This document shows positions 44,115 through 53,114 of a DNA stretch of 64,000 bases, piece by piece. The notes below the pieces were generated by a model that was given only the letters and a program-made list of their open reading frames with translations, ran no database searches and was not told the DNA's origin. Position 1 is the stretch's first letter. Each line of letters starts with the position of its first letter. The DNA is from Vibrio azureus (GTDB taxonomy: Bacteria > Pseudomonadota > Gammaproteobacteria > Enterobacterales > Vibrionaceae), in NCBI RefSeq assembly GCF_002849855.1, contig NZ_CP018617.1, positions 682,001-746,000 of the forward strand, given 5' to 3'. Position numbers and translations under genes: made by a program.

Positions 44115-44819
44115 ATGAATAATTACAGATTACACAGTTTTCTCCTTATTAGCTCACTGGCCTTATCTGGATGTAGCTCTATGGGCAACCTTTTCTCCTC
44201 TGGCTCAACTCATGATGAGATAAAAAGTGTCAAAAGTGCGGATGCGGCAACGATAGCAACCTGGGTGGATAACCGTATTCTTAAACCTATTGGGCTATCT
44301 GCTAAAGACGATAATCCACGCTACTTAACGGGCTCTGCTGATCTCAATCGTGATGGCACAGCAGAACATATTGTGCTGATGCAAGAGCGTTACTTCTGCG
44401 GCAGCGGCGGGTGTGTGGCTTATCTATTTGATAACGAGGGTAAAGTACTTGACCGGATGACGGTAACAAGAACGCCGATCTTGTTGGCTGATACGCGTTC
44501 GAATGGCTGGCAAGATTTCATTGTATGGAGTAACGGTGCCTATCGTAAGATGAGTTTTAATGGCGAGTCTTATCCACATAATCCTTCAACACAGCCAACA
44601 GTGAAAAGAGACACGTCTGCTGCGATTGCTAATGTGATGGCAACGGAGGTCTATCAGCAAGATGGCTACGATATTATGCCTGCGGATCAAACCACGCTTT
44701 GGACTCCTGATTATGTTTATCACTTCACGTTTAAACACCATGGCGAGCCACAAAGCTTGTATCATGCAACCGTGAATATGAAAACTAATCATGTCGAGGT
44801 TGAATCAACGCCTAAGTAA
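44115..44819 (+). CDS. putative lipoprotein with EF-hand-like calcium loop
   Basis: 234 residues from the ATG at 44115. Signal peptide ends in lipobox LALSGC (Cys about 20). Mature part has SADLNRDGTAEHIVLMQERY, which looks like a calcium-binding FG-GAP/EF-hand loop (DxNxDG), and FCGSGGCVAYLFD with two close cysteines. This resembles small envelope lipoproteins with one VCBS-like repeat. Function unknown. Single gene. Confidence 0.6.
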   Translation: MNNYRLHSFLLISSLALSGCSSMGNLFSSGSTHDEIKSVKSADAATIATWVDNRILKPIGLSAKDDNPRYLTGSADLNRDGTAEHIVLMQERYFCGSGGCVAYLFDNEGKVLDRMTVTRTPILLADTRSNGWQDFIVWSNGAYRKMSFNGESYPHNPSTQPTVKRDTSAAIANVMATEVYQQDGYDIMPADQTTLWTPDYVYHFTFKHHGEPQSLYHATVNMKTNHVEVESTPK

Positions 44820-44874
44820 TACCGCATAATCCCGTGTTTCACAAACATTAAGCTTGGTAAAAACTTAGTGCTGC

Positions 44875-44905
44875 AAAAACTAGGGGGGCTATTTAAGTCC
44901 CCCTA
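44875..44905 (-). terminator. intrinsic terminator of fruBKA
   Basis: On the minus strand TAGGGGG and CCCCCTA form a stem with an 11-base loop, followed by GTTTTTG, just after the fruA stop. Confidence 0.85.
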
Positions 44906-44914
44906 AACTGTTTG

Positions 44915-46660
44915 TTACTTTTGAGTACAAGCAGTATCGAGTGGTTCGCCTTCTGCTTCTTCAACGTTTGACTTTACTTTTAATAATGCGTAAAAGGCTC
45001 CTGTGACCAAGCTTCCCGCACTGATCGCTAATAAGTAGAGTAAAACGGGTGAGATAGCATGAGGGATCAACAAAACAAATAGCCCGCCATGTGGTGCCAT
45101 CAGCTCTGCGCCAAATAACATAGATAGTGCCCCGGCAATGGCACCACCCGTCATACAGGCAGGAATCACACGGAAAGGATCTTTGGCAGCAAATGGAATT
45201 GCACCTTCTGAAATAAAACACAGCCCGAGTAGAAAAGAGGCTTTTCCTGCTTCTTGTTCGCTTTTATCAAAATAGGATTTGGCAAGTTGGGTTGCGATGC
45301 CCATACCTATAGCGGGGACCATACCAGCCGCCATTATTGCTGCCATAGGGGCGTATGTTTGAGAAGCCAGCAAACCAACGCCAAAAGTATAAGCGGCTTT
45401 ATTGACAGGCCCTCCTAAGTCAAAACCCATCATTGCACCTAGGATAAGCCCAAGAAAAATGGCATTACTAAAGCTGAGATTATTAAGAAAATGGGTTAAC
45501 TCATTCATTATATTGGCAATGGGATGGCCAATGATATAGATCATGCTCAAGCCAGTAATGAGTGTTGCGATGAAAGGAATTATCAGGACAGGCTTTAACG
45601 TTTCCAAAACATTGGGAAGTGATACTTTTTCGGCAACAAACTTGGCACTGTAACCAGCGAGGAAGCCAGCAGCGATGCCACCAAGGAAACCCGCTCCAAT
45701 AGTGTGGGCCAACATACCACCAACCATGCCCGGAGCGAAACCAGGCCTGTCCGCTATGGAGTAAGCGATAAAGCCAGCAAGGACGGGGATCATAAGACCG
45801 AGTGCGGCATCGCCACCGATTTTCATTAGAGCTGCGGCAAGAGAACCTTCTTGTTTAAATGCTTCAATTCCAAACATAAAAGACAGTGCGACCAGAAGGC
45901 CACCCGCGACTACGACAGGTAGCATGTATGACACGCCAGTCATCAGGTGTTTTTTAATACTTTCATTAATTTGACTTGAGGTTGTCGAGCAGCCTTCGTC
46001 ATTAACAGGCATATAAATTTCTGCTTGTTTTAGAGCATTACTGACTTCGTTACTTGGATGACTCAAAACAAGTTTTGTCGTAGTGAAATACACTTTTTTG
46101 CCATGGAATCGAGTCAGTGGAACATCAATATCGGCTGCAATGATGACTAAATCTGCTTGCTCTATTTCTTGTGGTAATAGGGTCTGTTTCGTGCCAATGG
46201 AGCCGCGTGTCTCAATTCGTATATGATCGCCTCTTCGTCTGCACTCTTCTTCTAGAGCTTCTGCGGTCATAAACGTGTTCGCTATCCCGGTTGGGCATGA
46301 TGTGACCGCTACAATATTTGTGCTGGTGGGAGTGGCCGTTGCTTCTAATAAAATCGCGGTATTAGCCACTGCCATTTGTAGAAAAGCCGTCGCGTCGTGT
46401 ATGACAGAGCTGATCTCGGCTTGATAAATCTGTTTGCCAACAAATCGAGAGGTATCAATAGCAACGTCAGAGGCAATGATCACTACTTCAGCTTGCACAA
46501 TATCATCTTCAGTCAAAATTTGTGGCTGAATGAGATTTGTCTGACACTCAATTTTTGCATGCCAACCTAATTTAGCTGCTGCTTGCTCTAGTAAACCCGC
46601 GGCCAAGATGCTATTTGCTATTCCGCTTGGGCAAGCCGTAATGATCACAATGCTTTTCAT
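44915..46660 (-). CDS. fruA: fructose-specific PTS enzyme IIBC
   Basis: 581 residues. Two IIB domains (a degenerate first with TACPSGIANSILAAGLLEQA and a second with TSCPTGIANTFMTAEALEEE; the second Cys is the phosphoryl site) precede an IIC transport domain of about ten helices (HLMTGVSYMLPVVVAGGLLV; GPVNKAAYTFGVG). It imports fructose and phosphorylates it to fructose 1-phosphate. It follows fruK by 36 bases, in the standard order fruB-fruK-fruA. Confidence 0.96.
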   Translation of the reverse strand: MKSIVIITACPSGIANSILAAGLLEQAAAKLGWHAKIECQTNLIQPQILTEDDIVQAEVVIIASDVAIDTSRFVGKQIYQAEISSVIHDATAFLQMAVANTAILLEATATPTSTNIVAVTSCPTGIANTFMTAEALEEECRRRGDHIRIETRGSIGTKQTLLPQEIEQADLVIIAADIDVPLTRFHGKKVYFTTTKLVLSHPSNEVSNALKQAEIYMPVNDEGCSTTSSQINESIKKHLMTGVSYMLPVVVAGGLLVALSFMFGIEAFKQEGSLAAALMKIGGDAALGLMIPVLAGFIAYSIADRPGFAPGMVGGMLAHTIGAGFLGGIAAGFLAGYSAKFVAEKVSLPNVLETLKPVLIIPFIATLITGLSMIYIIGHPIANIMNELTHFLNNLSFSNAIFLGLILGAMMGFDLGGPVNKAAYTFGVGLLASQTYAPMAAIMAAGMVPAIGMGIATQLAKSYFDKSEQEAGKASFLLGLCFISEGAIPFAAKDPFRVIPACMTGGAIAGALSMLFGAELMAPHGGLFVLLIPHAISPVLLYLLAISAGSLVTGAFYALLKVKSNVEEAEGEPLDTACTQK

Positions 46661-46696
46661 ATTCCCTCTGTAGAAATTTGTTGTGTCTTGAACCCA

Positions 46697-47671
46697 TCAA
46701 AGAGGTTCCGTGGAAATTTGTCTGACCTGAGTTTGTTTAAGAATGGATGTCAGTTGCTCTTCGGGGGCCAGCCCAACTCCTATTTGTGTTACAGCCAGTG
46801 CAGATAGGGCAGTCGCAAAGCGTATCAGCTCGCTTGTTTCCATCGATTGCATGTGCCCCCAGCAGAGACCTGCGACTAAGGTATCGCCAGCACCAACACT
46901 ACTTGTAACTGGCATCACTGGAGGTTGTGCATAGAGACACTCTTTGTCACCGAGGTATATCACGCCTTGTGAGCCAATAGAAACGATGATGTTTTCTATA
47001 CCAGTACGGCTTAACTGGCGCGCACCTTCCAGACAAGCTTGTTTGGTATGGAGATCTCGACCTAAATATTCTCCAAGTTCTTGATGGTTCGGCTTGATCA
47101 GCCAAGGTATGGCATTAATTCCTTCAGCAAGAGCAGATTTACTGCTATCAAACAGGACTTTTTTGCCACTTTTGCCTAAGAACTCAATCCAAGTTGCTAA
47201 TTGTTTGGCACTGACGCCCGGAGGCAGGCTACCGGAAAAAATAAAATAATCGTGCTCGGGCATCAGTTGATATAAGGTGCGTTCAAACTGAGCGATAGCA
47301 TCTTTTGAAATGTGTAAACCAGGAAAATTAATGTCACTGACTTGTCCATTGCTTTCGACCAGTTTGACGTTAATACGTGTGTCACCAGAAACACGAATAA
47401 AGGCATCACTGATATTCAATTGGGTAAACAACTGCTCGAAAGGCTCGGCGTTATTTTGACCTAGAAAGCCAGTGACGGTGACTTCAGCTCCCAGTTGAGC
47501 GAGAATTTTGGCCACATTGATGCCTTTTCCTGCTGCATGAAAGTGGCTTTTATTAACGACGTTTACATTGCCTGCATTAAAGGCATCGAGAGAGCCCGTG
47601 AGGTCTAAAGCAGGGTTGAGAGTGATTGTGACGACTTTTTTCGTCGATGCATTTGTCATTTGACCAGTCAT
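46697..47671 (-). CDS. fruK: 1-phosphofructokinase
   Basis: 324 residues, PfkB family. It phosphorylates fructose 1-phosphate to fructose 1,6-bisphosphate. Motifs: VTITLNPALDLTGSL at the N-terminus, GKGINVAKILAQLGAEV and the ATP-site PVTSSVGAGDTLVAGLCWG with the catalytic Asp. The start codon overlaps the fruB stop (TAATG) with AGGAA 7 bases before, so translation is coupled. Confidence 0.96.
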   Translation of the reverse strand: MTGQMTNASTKKVVTITLNPALDLTGSLDAFNAGNVNVVNKSHFHAAGKGINVAKILAQLGAEVTVTGFLGQNNAEPFEQLFTQLNISDAFIRVSGDTRINVKLVESNGQVSDINFPGLHISKDAIAQFERTLYQLMPEHDYFIFSGSLPPGVSAKQLATWIEFLGKSGKKVLFDSSKSALAEGINAIPWLIKPNHQELGEYLGRDLHTKQACLEGARQLSRTGIENIIVSIGSQGVIYLGDKECLYAQPPVMPVTSSVGAGDTLVAGLCWGHMQSMETSELIRFATALSALAVTQIGVGLAPEEQLTSILKQTQVRQISTEPL

Positions 47672-48816
47672 TAGGGTGTTCCTATTCGATCTGCAAGTCC
47701 TGAAATCATCACTTTACCAATAGATTCGATTGCTTGCTCAGCATCTTGTCCGTCAGCAATAAATTTGAGGTGGTGCCCTTGTTTGACACCAAGAGAAAGG
47801 ACCTTAATCAAACTTTTAGCATTCACTGGCTTACTGTCACTATTGAGGTTAGTAACGTGAATGGTTGATTGAAACTTGCGTGCTTCTGCCACCAGCTTTG
47901 TATCCGGCCGGGTATGAAGGCCATGTTTGCTTTTGACGACAAAAGTCGCACTACTATAGCGATATTTCTCTAGTGGTAGTTCCCCCTGAGAGTGAAAAAG
48001 AGACAACATTTGTTCATCACTGGCCTGCAATAGCAGTGATTGCTTTTTCTCAAAAACAAGGTTAGAAATGATATCCATAAACTTTTTATGATTGCAGTGA
48101 CAAACTGCGAAAGCGAGTAATGCTTTGACAGGTTGACCTTTAAAAGCAAAGGACTGCTTGCTAGAAATGAATGCAAAGCCTGTTCGTATAACATGTCTGT
48201 TGGTGCCAATGAGCCAAATACCTTTACCAAGTGGCGATGGGGCTTGAGATGTCAGTTCTGAGGTAAAAATTGAATCACCGCAGCCGTTATTTTTGAGTAG
48301 GCCAGCTGCTGCTGCAATGAGTTCAACCATATTCGTTGAAGGAAAGTGTCGTTGAATTAAGCTTTTATCAAATAGAATATCTCGCTGATTGTTGCCTTGA
48401 AAAAGTTCAACGATATTTTGTTTGTTGTTTAGTTGCCGAATTTTTTGCTGAATCGATTCATTGGCAAGTACTCTTGTCAGTTGTTTCAAAATGTCCAAAT
48501 GTTCATCAGAATTTGCGGTAATCCCAATGACTATGTATACAGCATTGCCGTTATCCCATTCAACGCCTGCTGGATAATGATGTACGACGACAGAGGTTTC
48601 ATTTACTAGGTTTCTCGTGGAGAGTGTGCCGTGGGGGATGGCAATACCTTTACCTAAATAGGTCGAACACTGAGCTTCGCGTTTGAGCATGGCGTTAATA
48701 TAGAAGGATTCAACAGCGCCTTTGGAAACAAGAGAATGACCGACTTGCTTTATTGCATCAAATTTATTTTCTGCACTTTGATTAAGAAATATGTCACTTT
48801 CGTTTAATTTGAGCAT
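47671..48816 (-). CDS. fruB: fructose PTS diphosphoryl transfer protein (EIIA-HPr)
   Basis: 381 residues. An N-terminal IIA domain with the active His in LGKGIAIPHGTLS (about His62), a central M-like region, and a C-terminal FPr (HPr-like) domain with the active His in KHGLHTRPDTKLVAEA and the Ser-46-like site in VNAKSLIKVLSLGVKQG. It passes phosphate from enzyme I to FruA. First gene of the operon. No fruR/cra gene is adjacent, unlike some vibrios. Confidence 0.94.
   Translation of the reverse strand: MLKLNESDIFLNQSAENKFDAIKQVGHSLVSKGAVESFYINAMLKREAQCSTYLGKGIAIPHGTLSTRNLVNETSVVVHHYPAGVEWDNGNAVYIVIGITANSDEHLDILKQLTRVLANESIQQKIRQLNNKQNIVELFQGNNQRDILFDKSLIQRHFPSTNMVELIAAAAGLLKNNGCGDSIFTSELTSQAPSPLGKGIWLIGTNRHVIRTGFAFISSKQSFAFKGQPVKALLAFAVCHCNHKKFMDIISNLVFEKKQSLLLQASDEQMLSLFHSQGELPLEKYRYSSATFVVKSKHGLHTRPDTKLVAEARKFQSTIHVTNLNSDSKPVNAKSLIKVLSLGVKQGHHLKFIADGQDAEQAIESIGKVMISGLADRIGTP
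48449..48460. promoter_or_regulatory. Cra/FruR-like palindrome inside fruB
   Basis: TGAATCGATTCA, preceded by GC, is a perfect 12-base palindrome equal to the core of the Cra (FruR) operator. It lies about 360 bases inside the fruB coding sequence, where it encodes ESIQ. Its position inside the gene makes a regulatory role uncertain. Confidence 0.4.
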
Positions 48817-49291
48817 GGTAATTTCAACATCTAAGGATTTTCGCTTCTCTGCTTGCTCATTACTAAGTCATCTCGCTTTAAATCAAGCACTTTGAGGCTA
48901 CTTGGGTATATGCCGAAGTAACGTTTTCCCCTAGCAAGATTAGGTCAAAACAAGATTATATTTTTATTTAGGCTGTTTTGAATGAGTCCGTATTGTGGTC
49001 AGAGTGTATTTTATTGAGTCAGGCTCTATTAAAATGTTATCTGGAGCTGACTCAGCATCACTTTTTATGGGTATATATTGAATTTATTGTTTCATAAATT
49101 CAATGGGTTAGTTTGGTGTTGTGCAGTTAGTTTGATAAACTACACATAATTCGATTTAATTGGTGATATGAGATAAATTAAAAAAGCTTAAAGTAAATAA
49201 GGTGTACATTTATGTTTAATAAACGTTTCCATTTATCCTTATTGTGTTAATTGTTTTTTTTGATATTATTTGCCTTTGGGTGGTTAGCGTA
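48817..49291. other. intergenic region upstream of fruB
   Basis: No gene is seen. It holds the fruB promoter, a one-ended repeat family 1 remnant at 48881-48910 (CAAGCACTTTGAGGCTACTTG then GGTATA), and a strong inverted repeat: GAGTCAGGCTC at 49016-49026 against GAGCTGACTC at 49044-49053 (10 bp with one bulged G). The last 200 bases are AT-rich. Confidence 0.55.
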
Positions 49292-50257
49292 TCAGATGTT
49301 GATTTCTGCAGTTAGCGCAACAAACCCATGATCACTGGCATATCTGTCTTGTGCAAAACAAGGATTAATTAAATGTTTGTCACTAACAGTATAATTAATA
49401 ACTTGAGCAATACTTCTATCATCAGTCGCGCAGAATTCTTGAGATAAAATGATGTAATCCAGCACGTTACCTGTACCGAAATGGTAGTGTGTTGCCTGCC
49501 TGTCCTTTGTGGGAAGAGGAGTTTGCAACGCCCATCCATCATATAACTGTAATTCTTGCTTTAGGTTGTCATGGTTATTGGTTAACAGAACTTGAGTTAC
49601 GCTATTCTCAGAAATAGGCTGGTTCATGTCCCCTAATAGTACAGTCGGCATGGGTTGACTGGCATATTTAACCTGCATTGCATGCCTTAACATCGCTGCT
49701 TCCCATCCACGCTGCTGGGTGGAAAGCCAACGTGCTATAGGGGGAGAGGCAAGCTCTTGTTGACTGGCTTCTGCAGGGCGTTGTGATTTTAGATGGGTAA
49801 CATAGACCGCCATATGACCCAGTCGAGGATGCACAATCTGCGCACAAAGTGGTAGGCGACTAAAAGTGGGAGCCTGAAAATCTCCATAGGCTTTTAGCGC
49901 ATGCTCATCAATAGTTACAGGGTAATATCTTTCAATCGGAAATCGTGACGCAATGGCGACAACAGGTCGACTATAAATATAATCGGATTCAACATGCGGA
50001 GTATCCACACTGGCAAAATACGGGTAGCCAATCTTGTTAAAAAAGTGGCGTGCGTACTCAATGCTGAAGACTTCTTGTAGGCCAATAATATCCGGGTTGA
50101 GTTGTTCAACCTGTTGTTGAGTCCAGCTTAGTTTCCCTTGCCACTCTTGCTGAGAATAAATATTCTCGAAGTCGTAAAACGCATTTGGTGGCGCAAGGAA
50201 GTTGAGCAGATTAGCGCTGACAAACGTGATGTGTTTTGATGGGTCTGACGTGCTCAT
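49292..50257 (-). CDS. endonuclease/exonuclease/phosphatase family protein
   Basis: 321 residues, EEP fold. Catalytic-type motifs: FVSANLLNFL at the N-terminus, PDIIGLQEVFS with the metal Glu, VYVTHLKSQRP, VLLGDMNQPISE with the Asp/Asn pair, and the C-terminal YASDHGFVALTAE with the catalytic His. All metal-site residues are present, so an active phosphodiesterase is expected; substrate (DNA, lipid or other) is unknown. No signal peptide. Divergent from the S4 protein gene. Confidence 0.85.
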   Translation of the reverse strand: MSTSDPSKHITFVSANLLNFLAPPNAFYDFENIYSQQEWQGKLSWTQQQVEQLNPDIIGLQEVFSIEYARHFFNKIGYPYFASVDTPHVESDYIYSRPVVAIASRFPIERYYPVTIDEHALKAYGDFQAPTFSRLPLCAQIVHPRLGHMAVYVTHLKSQRPAEASQQELASPPIARWLSTQQRGWEAAMLRHAMQVKYASQPMPTVLLGDMNQPISENSVTQVLLTNNHDNLKQELQLYDGWALQTPLPTKDRQATHYHFGTGNVLDYIILSQEFCATDDRSIAQVINYTVSDKHLINPCFAQDRYASDHGFVALTAEINI

Positions 50258-50423
50258 TTTCAGTTACTTAGATTGAGTATGTACCTAAAATATACACCTT
50301 GTCGTCGAGGAGAGCTAGCTTGGCGAAAACGACTCAACTCACGCACAATGAGGCGAAAGTTAACGTTTCTATTTTTGCTTATTCCGTTTACACTGCGGTC
50401 GTCATAAAGTAAGAGTGGATAAG

Positions 50424-50981
50424 ATGAATCAAGATTACCAAAACGAAATAGACTCTCAAGATGAAGAAATTGAAATTGAAGCGATTGGCATCGAAGTCGA
50501 TGCGCATCCAATTGAATTATACAAGCTCTTCAAAATCGCCAATTTAGTCAGTGGTGGTGGAGAAGCCAAACATGTGATTGATGAAGGTTACGTTGCGGTT
50601 AATGGAGAACTTGAAACTCGTAAGCGTCGCAAAATGTACGATGGTGATTTTTTTGAATTTAACCAAGAATACTACGTGGTTGTTTGTGATGCACCAGTAA
50701 CAGAAGTGGAAACGCCGCAAGAGAAAGCTGAAAAAAAACTTAAAAAAGAACAAGCATCTCGGCAGAAGAAAAAGGGCGCTAAATCAAACGCAACCAAAGC
50801 TAAAGTGTCGGGGCCTAAGTCGACAGGACGCAAGGCAGCCGACAAACAGCGTCGCGAGCAAATTAATGTTTTATCTCAGTCTGCTAAAGCCCAATCATCC
50901 AATAAAAACCACAAAGGCAATCCATCTTCTGAGAAGACAAGGGACCCGAAAAGTGGCCGCAACAGCATTGACTTTTTCTGA
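50424..50981 (+). CDS. S4-domain RNA-binding protein (YbcJ-like) with long basic tail
   Basis: 185 residues from ATG 50424 (AAGAG 8 bases upstream; GTG 50415 is possible). An acidic N-terminus is followed by an S4 fold (about 28-95: ELYKLFKIANLVSGGGEAKH, EGYVAVNGELETRKRRKMYD) like YbcJ. The C-terminal 90 residues are Lys/Arg/Ser-rich and low in complexity (ASRQKKKGAKSNATKAKVSG). YbcJ alone is about 70 residues, so the tail is an addition. It may bind structured RNA such as rRNA. Confidence 0.8.
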   Translation: MNQDYQNEIDSQDEEIEIEAIGIEVDAHPIELYKLFKIANLVSGGGEAKHVIDEGYVAVNGELETRKRRKMYDGDFFEFNQEYYVVVCDAPVTEVETPQEKAEKKLKKEQASRQKKKGAKSNATKAKVSGPKSTGRKAADKQRREQINVLSQSAKAQSSNKNHKGNPSSEKTRDPKSGRNSIDFF

Positions 50982-51102
50982 TAAGAGTCGGTTTTTCTGA
51001 CTCCGTAATATTTCTCTGAATCAGTAATGGTTCGTGTCACCTTGCCTTTGTACGCGAGAACTTCACGGCACGCGAAAACTTAACGTTTGAATCAGACGTC
51101 AG

Positions 51103-52014
51103 TTATTGCGTGCGTTTCTCCATGTGTTTGAACAAACAGGACAAAGAAAAGCACAGTAAGAAATACGCTAAGCCAACGATTAACCATACTTCAAAAATGA
51201 AGCCAGACGAGTTGGCCATTTCTGTACCAACAAAAGTCATTTCTTGGATCGAAATCAGTGACACAATAGACGTATCTTTGACCAGTGAAATGGTTTGTCC
51301 TGCCAAGGCGGGGCCGATGGCTTTAAATACTTGGGGAGCAATCACAAAGCGATACGTCACCCAGCGAGATAATCCAAGAGATTGGCACGCCTCCCACTGT
51401 CCTTTATCTATTCCTTGTAATCCAGCTCGAACAATTTCGGCAATATAAGCCGATGACAGTAAGCCGATACACAGTACGCCTGAAAGTAAGTTTTCCCATA
51501 AATTCGTAGGGCCAAACAAGAATGCCTGCAATGTGGAAATCTCACCTGAGTGATGGCGTAGAACAGATTCAAGACCAAGCAAAGGAATGATTTGGTTCGA
51601 GATAAAAAAGTAAAAGATAAACACAAATACGAGAGGAGGAATATTTCTTACTAACTGAATAAAGCCCGTGGCGGGTAATCTCAGCCAAGAGGAATGAGAA
51701 AATCGAGCCAAGCCAATCAAAACGCCGAACAATGCTGCAAAGGCTAAGCCCCACAAGCTCAAACGAAGGGTTGCGACGAAACCTTGGAAAAAATAAGGCA
51801 TCCCGCCATTTTTTGTCGGGGTGAAAAGTAAATCGATGGTTTCACGCCATTGCCAAATATAGTTAATTCCAACCGTGGAACGTTGAATAAGCCACCAACC
51901 CGCGACGACACAAATGATTAGCAGCCCCCAATCAAGGCGGTTGAGACCATTGAGGCGTTTAAAAAGTGTGTTGGGCTGAGGCGGCTGTTGGTGGACGGGA
52001 TAAGAACGATTCAC
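51103..52014 (-). CDS. polar amino-acid ABC transporter permease
   Basis: 303 residues, His/Glu/Gln/Arg/opine-type permease with about eight hydrophobic segments. Family loop: EIVRAGLQGIDKGQWEACQS then LGLSRWVTYRFVIAPQVF. It has a longer N-terminus with a second helix and large loop, as in GltJ/AapQ-type permeases. It is the last gene of the operon, separated from the binding-protein gene by 221 bases that contain a 7-bp tandem repeat. Confidence 0.88.
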   Translation of the reverse strand: MNRSYPVHQQPPQPNTLFKRLNGLNRLDWGLLIICVVAGWWLIQRSTVGINYIWQWRETIDLLFTPTKNGGMPYFFQGFVATLRLSLWGLAFAALFGVLIGLARFSHSSWLRLPATGFIQLVRNIPPLVFVFIFYFFISNQIIPLLGLESVLRHHSGEISTLQAFLFGPTNLWENLLSGVLCIGLLSSAYIAEIVRAGLQGIDKGQWEACQSLGLSRWVTYRFVIAPQVFKAIGPALAGQTISLVKDTSIVSLISIQEMTFVGTEMANSSGFIFEVWLIVGLAYFLLCFSLSCLFKHMEKRTQ

Positions 52015-52110
52015 ATCAAGTTCCTTGTGCGTTTAATGCTTTCGAACTACTTTACGACCATAAAGCAGATCGAGCTATTTATCTTTTGTTTATCTATTAC
52101 TTATAACTAG

Positions 52111-52159
52111 ATACAGAATACAGAATACAGAATACAGAATACAGAATACAGAATACAGA
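52111..52159. repeat. 7-bp tandem repeat, seven copies
   Basis: ATACAGA is repeated seven times without error, starting about 100 bases upstream of the permease start (minus strand). Such short tandem arrays change length by replication slippage. Confidence 0.92.
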
Positions 52160-52166
52160 AGGCTTA

Positions 52167-52197
52167 ATCCCCAAGCTTGTTGCGTTTACTTGGGGAT
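52167..52197. repeat. hairpin related to repeat family 1
   Basis: ATCCCCAAG and CTTGGGGAT are perfect 9-base arms around a 13-base loop. The CCAAG...CTTGG ends echo repeat family 1. It lies after the binding-protein gene and before the permease gene, so it may attenuate transcription between them. Confidence 0.6.
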
Positions 52198-52235
52198 TTG
52201 AAGACAAGCACTTCAGGTCAAACTTTAAAAGACAA

Positions 52236-53105
52236 TTACTTAGCCTTAGCCTTAGCTATCTGGTCTTGCCAATCTAAAGTCGAGAACCAATATTCATAAC
52301 GTTCATCGAGCCAACCATCTTGAGTTCGTGCTTCAATCCATTGATTAAAGAAAGCTTGTTTGTCTTCCTCTCCCAGACGAACGGCAAAGGCCTCATTACC
52401 TTTGGATAGGCGTTCACTGAATGGTAAAAAGAGCTTGTTGGCATGTTTCACAGATTCATGCTCAGGCTTCGGACTCGAGGCGATAACGGCATGAGCATTA
52501 CCGTTGAGCACTTCTTGGAAAGCTTGGGCTTCATCATCAAACTGCAGAATCTTGGCTTTTGGAAAATTCTCCCTAGCGACTTGGACGGTATAAGCGCCTC
52601 GACGAGCCGCAATTTTGACTCGGCGAGAGTTAAAATCAGAAAATTCATTAAAACCCGCGGCGAGATCTTTATTGGCGGCGACTTGTACCCCAGAGTGCGA
52701 ATAGGGCTCGGTAAATAGGACGCTTTTGGCGCGTTCCGGTGTAATCGACATTCCACCGATAATGACATCAAACTTTTTGGCTAACAGGGCAGGGATAATG
52801 CCGTCCCATGCGGTCGGAACAAATTCCACTTTTAAGCCTGTATCAGCGGCTAAGCGTTTCGCAACATCAATCTCAAAGCCAATCAGTTCACCTTGTTTAT
52901 TTCGCATGGCCCATGGAACAAACGTCGACATTCCGACACGTAGCGTGCCTCGTTTTTTGATCTCATCAAGGTTCGAGGTGTTTTGCTCATCCTTGTTCAT
53001 TGCTGGAGAGGCGGAATTTGGTGTTGCTGCGGTTGCCGTTACCATAGAAGGTAAGGCGATACTTAGGCCGAGTAGGGCCGTTATTGCTGTTTTAAAAATA
53101 GTCAT
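52236..53105 (-). CDS. polar amino-acid ABC transporter substrate-binding protein
   Basis: 289 residues with a Sec signal peptide (TAITALLGLSIALPSMVTATA). SBP family 3 marks: KKRGTLRVGMSTFVPWAMR, LIGFEIDVAKRLAADTGLKV, VPTAWDGIIPALLAKKFDVI and GGMSITPERAKSV. It binds an amino acid in the periplasm; Arg after GGMSITPER fits carboxylate binding. Encoded between the two permeases, 9 bases after the first. Confidence 0.92.
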   Translation of the reverse strand: MTIFKTAITALLGLSIALPSMVTATAATPNSASPAMNKDEQNTSNLDEIKKRGTLRVGMSTFVPWAMRNKQGELIGFEIDVAKRLAADTGLKVEFVPTAWDGIIPALLAKKFDVIIGGMSITPERAKSVLFTEPYSHSGVQVAANKDLAAGFNEFSDFNSRRVKIAARRGAYTVQVARENFPKAKILQFDDEAQAFQEVLNGNAHAVIASSPKPEHESVKHANKLFLPFSERLSKGNEAFAVRLGEEDKQAFFNQWIEARTQDGWLDERYEYWFSTLDWQDQIAKAKAK

Positions 53106-53114
53106 AGTACTTCC

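Noticed and set aside
52111..52159. CRISPR-like array
   Set aside because: The 7-bp units have no spacers. The 18-bp units at 58396 also lack spacers.
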